A DNA stretch of 13,818 nucleotides from Elusimicrobiota bacterium. GTDB taxonomy: Bacteria; Elusimicrobiota; Elusimicrobia; 2-02-FULL-39-32. This document shows positions 6,806 to 12,983 of this stretch, in pieces. Location: positions 1 to 13,818 of the forward strand of contig JAHFBY010000009.1 in NCBI GenBank assembly GCA_023249835.1, read 5' to 3'. The translations under genes and the position numbers were made by a program. Each line of letters begins with the position of its first letter. Position 1 is the first letter of the stretch. A model generated the notes under the pieces. That model searched no databases. It saw only the letters and a program-made list of their open reading frames with translations, and had not been told where the DNA came from.

Positions 6806-7803
6806 TGCATAACGATATAAAACTTATTTATAAAAAGTTAGCCGCGTTCCTGCTGCTCATAGCGCCCATGTTTATGATTGGCCATTATTTCCTATCCCCA
6901 ATAGTCGACACCGACTTTCCGTATCGATCGAAGTTTAATGAGGTTTTTAATGCTCAGGAAAACGCCGAGGTGGTCATATTCGGCGCGTGCAGCGGGTTGG
7001 CCACCATTAACCCTAAAATTTTAGAGGCTTTAAATCCTAAAGTTTATAACTTCTCCCTACATGGAGCAGGTCCCTTCTACATCGTTCAGTGGTACACCAA
7101 AATATTTAAAAATTACTATAAAAAACCAAAACTAATAATTATTTCCATTGAAATGATTGAGGTCAACCAGCCCAGGAATATTGGCTATGACTCGGAATAT
7201 TTTCCAATCTCCCTCTTTTTAAAACTCCTCCTTTTTGACCGGGAAATCCCGTTTAAATATCTCCTCTACAATAAGTACCCGTTCATAAAAAATAGGTTTC
7301 TCATTTTGCGCGCATTATTATCAAAAACAATTATCGATGAATCCTTTCAATGGGACCGATACTATAAAGGATATGCCCCGCTGATCGCAAAAGAAAAACT
7401 AGGCGAAATGCAAACGATTGTTTCAAACAAAAATAAATCAATGGAAATTAAAAATTCCCCGGAAGCCGTTGCCGACTTAAAACGGATGATACAACTGTTT
7501 AAAGACGAAAATATTCCCGTAGTATACCTCACCTTGCCGTATTACTATACTCACAAATCCAGTTATCTTCCGCATCCGGCAATTCAAGAGATCCGCGACG
7601 TCCTTAAACAAGAAGTGGACGGGAAAAATGTCTTTTATTTGGATTACAACAACGATCACCCGTCCAATTTAAATTATGACGAATCCTTCTGGTACAACCA
7701 GACTCACCTCAACGAGAACGGGTCAAACATTTTTACGCAGAAGTTAAAAAACGATTTATTTCATTTAATTCCCCCCGCGCACAAAAATATATTTGTTGAG
7801 TAA
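6805..7803 (+). CDS. SGNH-like membrane-anchored protein (DltD/AlgJ-type partner of MBOAT), degenerate active site
   Basis: I start this protein at the ATG at 6805, which overlaps the MBOAT stop, giving 332 residues; an upstream extension to 6535 would lie entirely within the MBOAT gene. One N-terminal membrane segment (about 12-30) should leave the rest outside the inner membrane. The SGNH layout is visible: block [10 protein letters not shown] (56-64), block III Asn82 in [10 protein letters not shown], and a C-terminal block NQTHLNENG (298-306) with His301. The usual GSS or GDS of block I reads GAC (60-62), with Ser63 next, and the DxxH of the last block reads N298-x-x-H301. The protein may therefore use Cys62 or Ser63, or may be a non-catalytic partner. 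By context it receives or guides acyl groups moved by the MBOAT protein. Confidence 0.75.
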   Translation: MHNDIKLIYKKLAAFLLLIAPMFMIGHYFLSPIVDTDFPYRSKFNEVFNAQENAEVVIFGACSGLATINPKILEALNPKVYNFSLHGAGPFYIVQWYTKIFKNYYKKPKLIIISIEMIEVNQPRNIGYDSEYFPISLFLKLLLFDREIPFKYLLYNKYPFIKNRFLILRALLSKTIIDESFQWDRYYKGYAPLIAKEKLGEMQTIVSNKNKSMEIKNSPEAVADLKRMIQLFKDENIPVVYLTLPYYYTHKSSYLPHPAIQEIRDVLKQEVDGKNVFYLDYNNDHPSNLNYDESFWYNQTHLNENGSNIFTQKLKNDLFHLIPPAHKNIFVE

Positions 7804-7808
7804 CAATA

Positions 7809-8819
7809 ATGAATATGAACCAGATTAAATCCAAACTTTGTTTAGGGATGATCTCAATTTATTTATGTTCTAACCTATGGGGAAAGGACCTGAAACTATT
7901 AAACGTATCTTACGACCCGACGCGAGAGCTTTATCAGGAATGCAATCGGGCGTTTATAAAATACTGGCAAGAAAAAACCGGTGAATCGGTTCTCGTTCAA
8001 CAATCGCATGGAGGGTCAGGCAAACAGGCGCGGGCGGTCATTGACGGGTTAGAGGCCGACGTTGTCACGCTGGCCTTAGCTTATGACATTGACGCTATTG
8101 CTGAGCGCAGCAAACTACTGCCTGCAAATTGGCAAACGCTGTTTGCCGAAAATAGCGCGCCTTTCACCTCAACAATAGTATTTTTAGTACGCCGAGGAAA
8201 TCCCAAAGGAATTAAAGATTGGGACGATCTGGTCAAACCCGGCATTGCGGTTATTACCCCCAATCCTAAAACTTCGGGCGGGGCTCGCTGGAACTATTTA
8301 GCTGCTTGGGGGTACTCCCTTAAAAAATATGGCAACGATCAGTCCAAAGCGAAAAACTTTGTACATTTACTGTATAAAAATGTTCCGGTGCTTGACTCCG
8401 GAGCTCGCGGCGCCACCACAACATTCACCAGGCGCGGGATCGGAGACGTTCTTATAACTTGGGAAAACGAAGCTTTCTTAGCGGCAAAAGAACTGGGCAA
8501 GGATCAGTTTGAAATTATCGCTCCCTCTATAAGCGTCTTGGCGGAGCCGCCGGTGGCAGTAGTGCAAAAAACAGCTATGAAACACGGAACCGAAAAAGTA
8601 GCGCGCGCTTATTTGGAGTTCCTCTATACCCCACTCGGACAAAAAATTGCAGTTTCCCACTTTTACCGTCCGCGGGACAAATCCGCCCTGAGCAGCGCAA
8701 CCGTGAAGTTCCCTGCGATTACGTTTTTCACCATTAACGAACTCTTTGGCGGATGGAAGAAAGCGCACCAAACCCACTTTGCTGACGGCGGATTTTTTGA
8801 TCAAATTTACAAGCCCTAA
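7809..8819 (+). CDS. Sulfate/thiosulfate ABC transporter substrate-binding protein (Sbp/CysP family), orphan
   Basis: A 336-residue protein with a signal peptide (about 1-25, ending near SNLWGK) and the strongly conserved Sbp features: [34 protein letters not shown] in two halves near 66-91, [29 protein letters not shown] and [13 protein letters not shown]. It should bind sulfate or a similar oxyanion in the periplasm. Its usual partners, the permeases CysT and CysW and the ATPase CysA, are not encoded in the window, and it lies five bases after an acyltransfer gene, which is an odd place. It may serve a transporter encoded elsewhere. ATG at 7809 and ATG at 7815 are both possible starts; no clear ribosome-binding site is seen. 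Confidence 0.93.
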   Translation: MNMNQIKSKLCLGMISIYLCSNLWGKDLKLLNVSYDPTRELYQECNRAFIKYWQEKTGESVLVQQSHGGSGKQARAVIDGLEADVVTLALAYDIDAIAERSKLLPANWQTLFAENSAPFTSTIVFLVRRGNPKGIKDWDDLVKPGIAVITPNPKTSGGARWNYLAAWGYSLKKYGNDQSKAKNFVHLLYKNVPVLDSGARGATTTFTRRGIGDVLITWENEAFLAAKELGKDQFEIIAPSISVLAEPPVAVVQKTAMKHGTEKVARAYLEFLYTPLGQKIAVSHFYRPRDKSALSSATVKFPAITFFTINELFGGWKKAHQTHFADGGFFDQIYKP

Positions 8820-8857
8820 CGCAAATTGGCCCTATTTACCCACCCCATTCCCGTCCC

Positions 8858-10921
8858 ATGCAAGATAAAATTTACCTGCCCCTTTTACTAGTTGCGATTG
8901 CCTTAGTCGCGTTCTTTGCATACTTAAACCTTAAGCTAACCGGCTTACCCCAATTTGATGTTCAAGGAACCGTTCATTTGCTGTTCCAAAAAACTCTTTA
9001 TGTTCAAGCTCTAAAAGACCTCGCGCATTTTACCGGCGGCTATGCTTTAGACCTTTGGGGTCTTTTTGTGTTTTTTTCAATGGCGTCGCTTATATTTTGG
9101 GTGGGCGGCCTATGGACAAATTACTGTTCGGAGGAAGCGATCAAAAATCCGCTGCCCATCAAGTGGGCGCTGGGATCAGCGACTTTAAGTTTGATTTGGT
9201 TTTTCTTCGCCTCTATAAAATTAATTCAAAGCAATATCGCTTTTATATTATTGGCCTTGGGATTAGCGATTGGCATTAGCCGTCTGCCCACACTATTTAT
9301 TCAATTAAAAAAATATTTTATTGATTTTAAAAGTTGGACGAACATTGATAAGTTTACCGCGCTTTTTTTATTTGGTTGGTCAATGGTTTGGGTTGCCAAC
9401 GCATTTATACCTGAAACCTGGTACGACTCTTTAGAGTACCAGCTGGGACTTCCTTCCTATTATATTGCAAACCGCGAATTTAAGCCCAACCCCAACGTAT
9501 TGTTTTCCTACATTAACCAGAACGCCCAAATGGTTTACGTATGGTCCCTTTTAGCCAAATCCGAAGTGGCGCTTAAGTTATGGAACTTTAGCTTCCTTTT
9601 GATGCTGGACTTAGCCGTATATAGTTTCATTAAGAAATTAACCTACCGCTTTTGCGGGCTAATAGCCGTTTTAATGATGAACCTTATGCCAATGATGATC
9701 TGGCAGACAACCTATGCGTCAAACGATTTACAAACAACCTTTTATCTGCTGTCTGGATGGATACTCTTAGTTAATAACCAACTATTTTTGAGCGGTTGTT
9801 GTTTGGGCGCTGCTTTTGGAACTAAATATACCGCGTTAGGTTTTATTCTATGTTGTTTCGTGGGCGCTCTAATTTTATACTATAAAAAAGCCAACCGCGG
9901 CCAATGGTTCAAGAACTTAAGCGTATGGCTTATCGGTTTATCTCTCTTTGCGTTTCCTTGGATAATTCGCAACACAATTTATACCAAAAACCCCATTTAT
10001 CCTTTTTACCAAAAAATTTTCAAAAATAACCCCATTAAAAATTGGCACACCGAACAAGTTTTTCTAGGTTTGGCACCGCCCAAAGGAGACCAGCCGCGCG
10101 CGCTCATTAAAAACTACAAGCAACTGATCGGCGCGCTCATTGGCATTGAATACAACAACACGGTCATGTACCAAACCGGATGGATCTTAGGTATTTTTAT
10201 TATTGGCATTGTTCCATTCCTCCATCAGTCCACCGTTGACTTTAAAATTGCGCAGGCCAGCGCGGTTGTGGCTCTACTTGGTTTATTGCAAATGTCCGGT
10301 ATGGTTATGAACCCTAGATATGCCATGATGTGTATTATTTTCTTTTTAATTCCAGTTGCAAGCGCAATAAGCGTTTTAGCAAATAGCCGATGGAAACAAG
10401 CAATGCTTTTAGGAACAATTCTATCAAACCTATTTTTTCACGGCACGCTCAAAAACTTAACGCGCCACGGAATTCAACCTTGGACTTTAGCTTTAGTTGG
10501 AGCCGGCGTAGAGCGGTTCGACTTTACAGTCCCGCTATTTCCTTTTATCGGCATACACGATTTTAACGCAATGAACCAATTCTGCGAAAAAAACATTAAC
10601 GATAATGGAAAAGTATTAATGATTGGAATATTTACCCCCTATCGGTTCACCCGACCTTTTCACTATAGCGCCTATATTGACCGTCAACGCATCGATGAAC
10701 TCCTCGACTCTTGCCAAGAACCGGCGCAATTGCGCGATTTAATGTTAAATAGTAACCTTAACTATGTGCTATTTGACGCTTTAGGGTGGAAAGAATACGT
10801 TCAAAATCAATTTTCAACAATGACGCCTGAAAAGTTTATATTATTAAATAAATTCTTTAAACTACATGCGCGGCAAATGGCAAACACGCAAAATCTCATC
10901 TTATTTAAAATAACTAATTAA
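8858..10921 (+). CDS. GT-C fold membrane glycosyltransferase (ArnT/PMT/RgtA-like)
   Basis: A 687-residue protein with about a dozen hydrophobic segments and a soluble C-terminal part (about 560-687). After the segment near 165-185, the first large external loop contains ETWYDSLEYQLGLP (186-199). The D190 and E193 pattern followed by a YH/YQ-like LP stretch is characteristic of GT-C enzymes that use a lipid-linked sugar donor on the outer side of the membrane. Three early segments (5-25, 65-85, 105-145) precede this core, so it is longer than a minimal family member. Sequence alone does not give the sugar or acceptor. It lies 38 bases after the sulfate-binding gene and 26 bases before a pilin gene, so the pilin or a surface glycan are possible acceptors. 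No ribosome-binding site is evident. Confidence 0.75.
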   Translation: MQDKIYLPLLLVAIALVAFFAYLNLKLTGLPQFDVQGTVHLLFQKTLYVQALKDLAHFTGGYALDLWGLFVFFSMASLIFWVGGLWTNYCSEEAIKNPLPIKWALGSATLSLIWFFFASIKLIQSNIAFILLALGLAIGISRLPTLFIQLKKYFIDFKSWTNIDKFTALFLFGWSMVWVANAFIPETWYDSLEYQLGLPSYYIANREFKPNPNVLFSYINQNAQMVYVWSLLAKSEVALKLWNFSFLLMLDLAVYSFIKKLTYRFCGLIAVLMMNLMPMMIWQTTYASNDLQTTFYLLSGWILLVNNQLFLSGCCLGAAFGTKYTALGFILCCFVGALILYYKKANRGQWFKNLSVWLIGLSLFAFPWIIRNTIYTKNPIYPFYQKIFKNNPIKNWHTEQVFLGLAPPKGDQPRALIKNYKQLIGALIGIEYNNTVMYQTGWILGIFIIGIVPFLHQSTVDFKIAQASAVVALLGLLQMSGMVMNPRYAMMCIIFFLIPVASAISVLANSRWKQAMLLGTILSNLFFHGTLKNLTRHGIQPWTLALVGAGVERFDFTVPLFPFIGIHDFNAMNQFCEKNINDNGKVLMIGIFTPYRFTRPFHYSAYIDRQRIDELLDSCQEPAQLRDLMLNSNLNYVLFDALGWKEYVQNQFSTMTPEKFILLNKFFKLHARQMANTQNLILFKITN

Positions 10922-10933
10922 TATATTTACGGA

Positions 10934-10939
10934 TTGGAG
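10934..10939 (+). promoter_or_regulatory. Ribosome-binding site of the pilin gene
   Basis: TTGGAG lies eight bases before the ATG at 10948. It is one of the few recognisable Shine-Dalgarno sequences in the central operon, where most starts rely on overlap with the preceding stop. Confidence 0.5.
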
Positions 10940-10947
10940 ACTATATC

Positions 10948-11409
10948 ATGCGCATTAAAACAAAAGCCTTCACATTAATAGAGCTGATGATTGTTGTCGC
11001 AATCATTGGTATTTTGGCGGCGGTCGCTGTGCCCAAGTTTGCCGAAATGCTTCGTAAATCAAAGGAAGGATCCACCAAGGGCGCGCTGACCAACTTTCGA
11101 TCTGCGTTAACAATTTATGTGTCGGACAACGAAGGTCTTACTCCTTATGCGGGAGTCAACGGCACATACGCGGACCTAACGAGCGTTGTCCCTAAATACT
11201 TAGAAGCTATTCCTACGGTAAAACTTGGGAACTACCATGACGACAGCGATCGAGTTTTAAACCGTTCAACGGTTTCAGACAGAGGCGTTACCGCTTCCTT
11301 ATACGATGCTTCAGGGACAGGATGGATTTATACCAGCTCTAGCGGCGCTATGGTTTTTGTCGAGTGCACTCATACCGATACCAAAAACGTCTGGTTCACA
11401 AACTGGTAA
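10948..11409 (+). CDS. Type IV pilin-like / type II secretion pseudopilin protein
   Basis: A 153-residue prepilin. The leader MRIKTKA is followed by FTLIELMIVVAIIGILAAVA, the class III signal and hydrophobic assembly helix, with the conserved Glu at mature position 5. The residue before the cleavage site is Ala rather than the usual Gly, which prepilin peptidases can accept. The C-terminal domain carries SKEGSTKGALTNFRSALTIY, DNEG-TPY, GWIYTSSSGAM and a Cys in VECTHTDTK, and ends in W-x-x-W. These features resemble pilins annotated in Elusimicrobiota and Omnitrophota, but I judge that from memory. Assembly genes (ATPase, platform, peptidase) are absent, so it must use machinery encoded elsewhere. 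It is the last gene of the operon and follows a GT-C glycosyltransferase by 26 bases. Confidence 0.9.
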   Translation: MRIKTKAFTLIELMIVVAIIGILAAVAVPKFAEMLRKSKEGSTKGALTNFRSALTIYVSDNEGLTPYAGVNGTYADLTSVVPKYLEAIPTVKLGNYHDDSDRVLNRSTVSDRGVTASLYDASGTGWIYTSSSGAMVFVECTHTDTKNVWFTNW

Positions 11410-11421
11410 GATATGTATAAT
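11395..11421 (+). promoter_or_regulatory. Candidate promoter downstream of the pilin gene
   Basis: TTCACA (11395-11400) and a perfect TATAAT (11416-11421) are 15 bp apart, slightly short of the ideal. The -35 overlaps the pilin's last codons. Transcription would start near 11428 and lead straight into a strong ribosome-binding site and an 11-codon frame. Confidence 0.4.
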
Positions 11422-11439
11422 CTTTAGGGAGGATTTAAA

Positions 11440-11475
11440 ATGATTGGCGCGGTAGAATTCAAAAAAGGATATTAG
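11440..11475 (+). CDS. Possible 11-residue micro-ORF or leader peptide
   Basis: AGGGAGG (11426-11432) lies seven bases before an ATG that opens the frame MIGAVEFKKGY and then stops. This is a better ribosome-binding site than most genes in the window have. The stop is followed within five bases by a hairpin (CACGG-T-CCTG at 11480-11489 with CAGGCCGTG at 11502-11510). It could be a leader peptide, the stub of a lost gene, or chance. No known peptide is recognised. Confidence 0.25.
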   Translation: MIGAVEFKKGY

Positions 11476-11479
11476 GTAT

Positions 11480-11510
11480 CACGGTCCTGCCGCATCTTGG
11501 ACAGGCCGTG
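11480..11510 (+). repeat. Imperfect hairpin after the micro-ORF
   Basis: CACGG-CCTG pairs with CAGG-CCGTG, nine base pairs with a single bulged T, around a 12-base loop. No T-run follows, so it is not a classical terminator. It may end or protect a short transcript from the promoter at 11395-11421. Confidence 0.4.
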
Positions 11511-11534
11511 GTCCGGGCCATTTCAGCTTAAATC

Positions 11535-11586
11535 AGGATGTCAACATATATGTATAATAGTTGACATCCTTCAAGACGATGTCAAC
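11535..11586. repeat. Inverted repeat AGGATGTCAAC with a third GATGTCAAC copy
   Basis: AGGATGTCAAC (11535-11545) and GTTGACATCCT (11560-11570) are perfect 11-bp inverted copies around a 14-base AT-rich spacer that contains TATAAT (11553-11558). A third copy, GATGTCAAC (11578-11586), follows eight bases later in the first orientation. The arms contain TTGACA-like sequence, so this may be a regulator-binding cluster rather than a terminator; no T-run follows. Confidence 0.7.
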
Positions 11587-11592
11587 TTAGCC

Positions 11593-11817
11593 TTATTTGT
11601 GCTCGAAAATGTCCAGGTACTCTTTATAGACAAATATTCGGCCATAAGTTTGGGATTTGTCCGACTGTCTTAACAAGCCTATATTCGTGAATCTTTTCGC
11701 AAGCCGGTTGGCTCCCTCTCGGGAAAGACCGGTAAACTCTTGGATTTTCCTCACATTCACCACAGGCAGTTTGTAAAGATGCTTTAGCATGTTAAGGGCG
11801 GTATAAAACTGTACCAA
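11593..11817 (-). pseudogene. C-terminal winged-helix remnant of a Fic family protein
   Basis: The 74 codons match only the tail of Fic/Doc family proteins: KLPVVNVRKIQEFTGLSREG, then ANRLAKRFTNIGLL and GRIFVYKEYLDIFEHK, the helix-turn-helix that follows the Fic AMP-transferase domain. The catalytic HxFxxGNGR part is absent from the window. An in-frame TGA (11827-11829) lies four codons upstream of the TTG that could serve as start, and no Fic sequence is seen beyond it in any minus-strand frame. No ribosome-binding site is apparent. The simplest reading is a truncated remnant; the alternative is a small free-standing DNA-binding protein. It lies between the pilin gene and a toxin-antitoxin pair, on the opposite strand from both. 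Confidence 0.65.
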
Positions 11818-11840
11818 TAAGGGCGGTCATGGGTGTACCA
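11794..11840. repeat. Short imperfect tandem repeat at the 5' edge of the Fic remnant
   Basis: AAGGGCGGT and TGTACCA occur in the same order twice (11794-11802 with 11810-11816, and 11819-11827 with 11834-11840), with different bases between, giving a period of about 25. It coincides with the point where Fic similarity ends, so it may mark a duplication or deletion scar. Confidence 0.5.
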
Positions 11841-11915
11841 GGGCAGGTGTTGTTTTTGTTGTATTCATTGTTTGAAGAGAAACTCAGGAGTGGGAAGGAT
11901 TTGTTTTTCCTAACT

Positions 11916-11949
11916 TCAAGCCCCTCATTGTCAATTGGACAATGCTTGA
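11916..11949. repeat. Inverted repeat in the gene-free stretch before the toxin gene
   Basis: CATTGTC (11926-11932) and GACAATG (11938-11944) are perfect inverted copies around AATTG. TCAAG just outside on the left (after a five-base gap) pairs with CTTGA on the right, extending the possible stem to 12 bp with a bulge. Nothing else recognisable lies between 11830 and 12012; the open plus frame at 11829-12029 has no recognisable product. Confidence 0.45.
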
Positions 11950-12012
11950 CGAGATGGCGTAGAAATTTTTGCTTTGGAGCAAATTTGTCAGAGGTGAAAA
12001 ATGATCCAAGTA

Positions 12013-12046
12013 TTGACAAATTAGAATAATCATGTATACTTAAGTA
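12013..12046 (+). promoter_or_regulatory. Promoter and palindromic operator of the toxin-antitoxin pair
   Basis: TTGACA (12013-12018) and TATACT (12035-12040) are 16 bp apart, the strongest promoter match in the window. The 10-bp palindrome TACTTAAGTA (12037-12046) overlaps the -10, and GTAGT and ACTAC (12045-12060) flank the start codon as a second dyad. Both are placed where an antitoxin could repress. Transcription should begin within about five bases of the ATG at 12051. Confidence 0.7.
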
Positions 12047-12050
12047 GTAG

Positions 12051-12557
12051 ATGAAACTACAAACTATCGTTTTTGACGCTTCCACGCTTATTCTGCTTGC
12101 AAAAGTGGACCTTCTGCCAGGAGTGGCTGAAAAGATGAATATTGTCATACCCCGGCAAGTCAAAGAGGAAGCTCTTGCGAAACCGCAGCTCTATGATGCT
12201 CAACTGATTGCCCGAATGATAAAGGACGGGAAAATCGAGGCTTCCGAGAAAGTGTCCGCGACTAGCACAAAGGCGATTAGAGAACAATTTCGAATTGATG
12301 TGGGCGAGGCGGCGGCTTTGTTTTTGGCAAAAGAAAAAGACTGTACGCTAGGAATTGACGATGGTCCCGGGATTCGAGCCGCCAAAATCCTGGGAGTACC
12401 TTTTGTAACGGCCATTCATGTTTTAACCGGGTTTTGTGAGCAAGGATATATCAACAGTCAATCTGCTATGGCAAAATTGGAGTCTTTAGAGCAATGGGGG
12501 CGCTATCATGTACAGATTATTGAAGATGCCCGGTCAAGAATTCAGAAAGAGAGGTGA
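12051..12557 (+). CDS. PIN-domain ribonuclease toxin (VapC-like, DUF3368 type)
   Basis: A 168-residue protein with the PIN nuclease layout: FDASTLILLAK with D9 (8-18), a Glu pair at 39-40 in VKEEA, DVGEAAALFLAKE with E86 (83-96), and GIDDGPGIRAAKILGVP with D103/D104 (101-117). These acidic residues would bind magnesium for RNA cleavage. LDxGE plus a second-half D-D-x-A-R pattern fits the DUF3368/COG2405-type PIN proteins found with UPF0175 antitoxins. The RNA target is unknown. No ribosome-binding site precedes the ATG and the promoter is almost adjacent, so translation is probably leaderless. It is the first gene of the pair; the antitoxin gene begins six bases after its stop. Confidence 0.85.
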   Translation: MKLQTIVFDASTLILLAKVDLLPGVAEKMNIVIPRQVKEEALAKPQLYDAQLIARMIKDGKIEASEKVSATSTKAIREQFRIDVGEAAALFLAKEKDCTLGIDDGPGIRAAKILGVPFVTAIHVLTGFCEQGYINSQSAMAKLESLEQWGRYHVQIIEDARSRIQKER

Positions 12558-12563
12558 TCTGCT

Positions 12564-12866
12564 ATGCCAGTAATGAGCGTAAGGTTATCAGAAAAAGAAG
12601 CAAAGTTGATTCAGTCTATCGCAACGGATGAGGACAAAGAAAAATCATCTGAAGCGCGCGAGCTGATCATGGATGGGATCAAATACAAAATGCTTTTGAG
12701 CTACAAACAAGGCAAGGCTTCTCTTGGGACTTTAGCAAAGAAATTAGGAATAAGCTTAAGCGAAGCTCTGGACCTTCTAGCTTCCCTGGGGATCCCTGCG
12801 CCGATAAGTTACGATGATTACCTCCAAGGGCAGGAGTCCATGAAGAAACTATTTCCAGTGAGGTAA
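12564..12866 (+). CDS. UPF0175-type antitoxin (VapB-like)
   Basis: A 100-residue protein with two parts. Residues 1-40 (MSVRLSEKEAKLIQ, then SSEARELIMDGIKY) resemble a ribbon-helix-helix DNA-binding domain. Residues 41-100 carry the UPF0175 pattern: YKQGKASLGTLAKKLGISLSEALDLLASLGI, read in two halves, followed by SYDDYLQG. Such proteins neutralise a PIN toxin and repress the operon. A good ribosome-binding site, AGAGGTGA, lies in the toxin's last codons, so the antitoxin should be translated better than the toxin. Either ATG at 12564 or 12573 may be the start. The antitoxin lies after the toxin, opposite to the usual vapBC order. Confidence 0.8.
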   Translation: MPVMSVRLSEKEAKLIQSIATDEDKEKSSEARELIMDGIKYKMLLSYKQGKASLGTLAKKLGISLSEALDLLASLGIPAPISYDDYLQGQESMKKLFPVR

Positions 12867-12869
12867 AAT

Positions 12870-12878
12870 TGCTATAAT
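12870..12878 (+). promoter_or_regulatory. Extended -10 promoter of tRNA-Ala
   Basis: TGC-TATAAT (12870-12878) is a perfect -10 with the extended TGn element. No convincing -35 is seen, as expected for extended -10 promoters. Transcription would start near 12885, about 11 bases before the mature tRNA, and the promoter begins just after the antitoxin stop. Confidence 0.6.
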
Positions 12879-12895
12879 ATTAAATTCAAATTTAC

Positions 12896-12968
12896 GGGGC
12901 TGTAGCTCAGTTGGGAGAGCGCCTGCATGGCATGCAGGAGGTCAGGGGTTCGACCCCCCTCAGCTCCA
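12896..12968 (+). tRNA. tRNA-Ala (anticodon GGC)
   Basis: A 73-base cloverleaf. The acceptor arm GGGGCTG pairs with CAGCTCC (one G-U). The anticodon stem CCTGC/GCAGG encloses the loop ATGGCAT, with the anticodon GGC at 12929-12931, reading GCC and GCU. The T arm AGGGGTTCGACCCCCC is normal, and A73 is the alanine discriminator. The 3' CCA is not encoded (ACAC follows), so it must be added after transcription. Six T residues at 12972-12977 can end the transcript. Confidence 0.96.
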
Positions 12969-12983
12969 CACTTTTTTAAACGC

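Noticed and set aside
11535..11570. Bidirectional intrinsic terminator for the pilin operon
   Set aside because: The stem is AT-rich and no T-run follows on either strand.
11829..12029. 66-codon plus-strand frame before the toxin gene
   Set aside because: No ribosome-binding site and no recognisable product; it ends inside the toxin promoter.
11792..12163. 123-codon minus-strand frame
   Set aside because: It overlaps the Fic stub, the toxin promoter and the toxin gene and shows no family features.
11410..12968. Genomic island integrated at tRNA-Ala
   Set aside because: The patch lies beside a tRNA gene and holds accessory genes, but no integrase was found and no copy of the tRNA 3' end is visible elsewhere; CCCCTCA at 11922 is too short to count.
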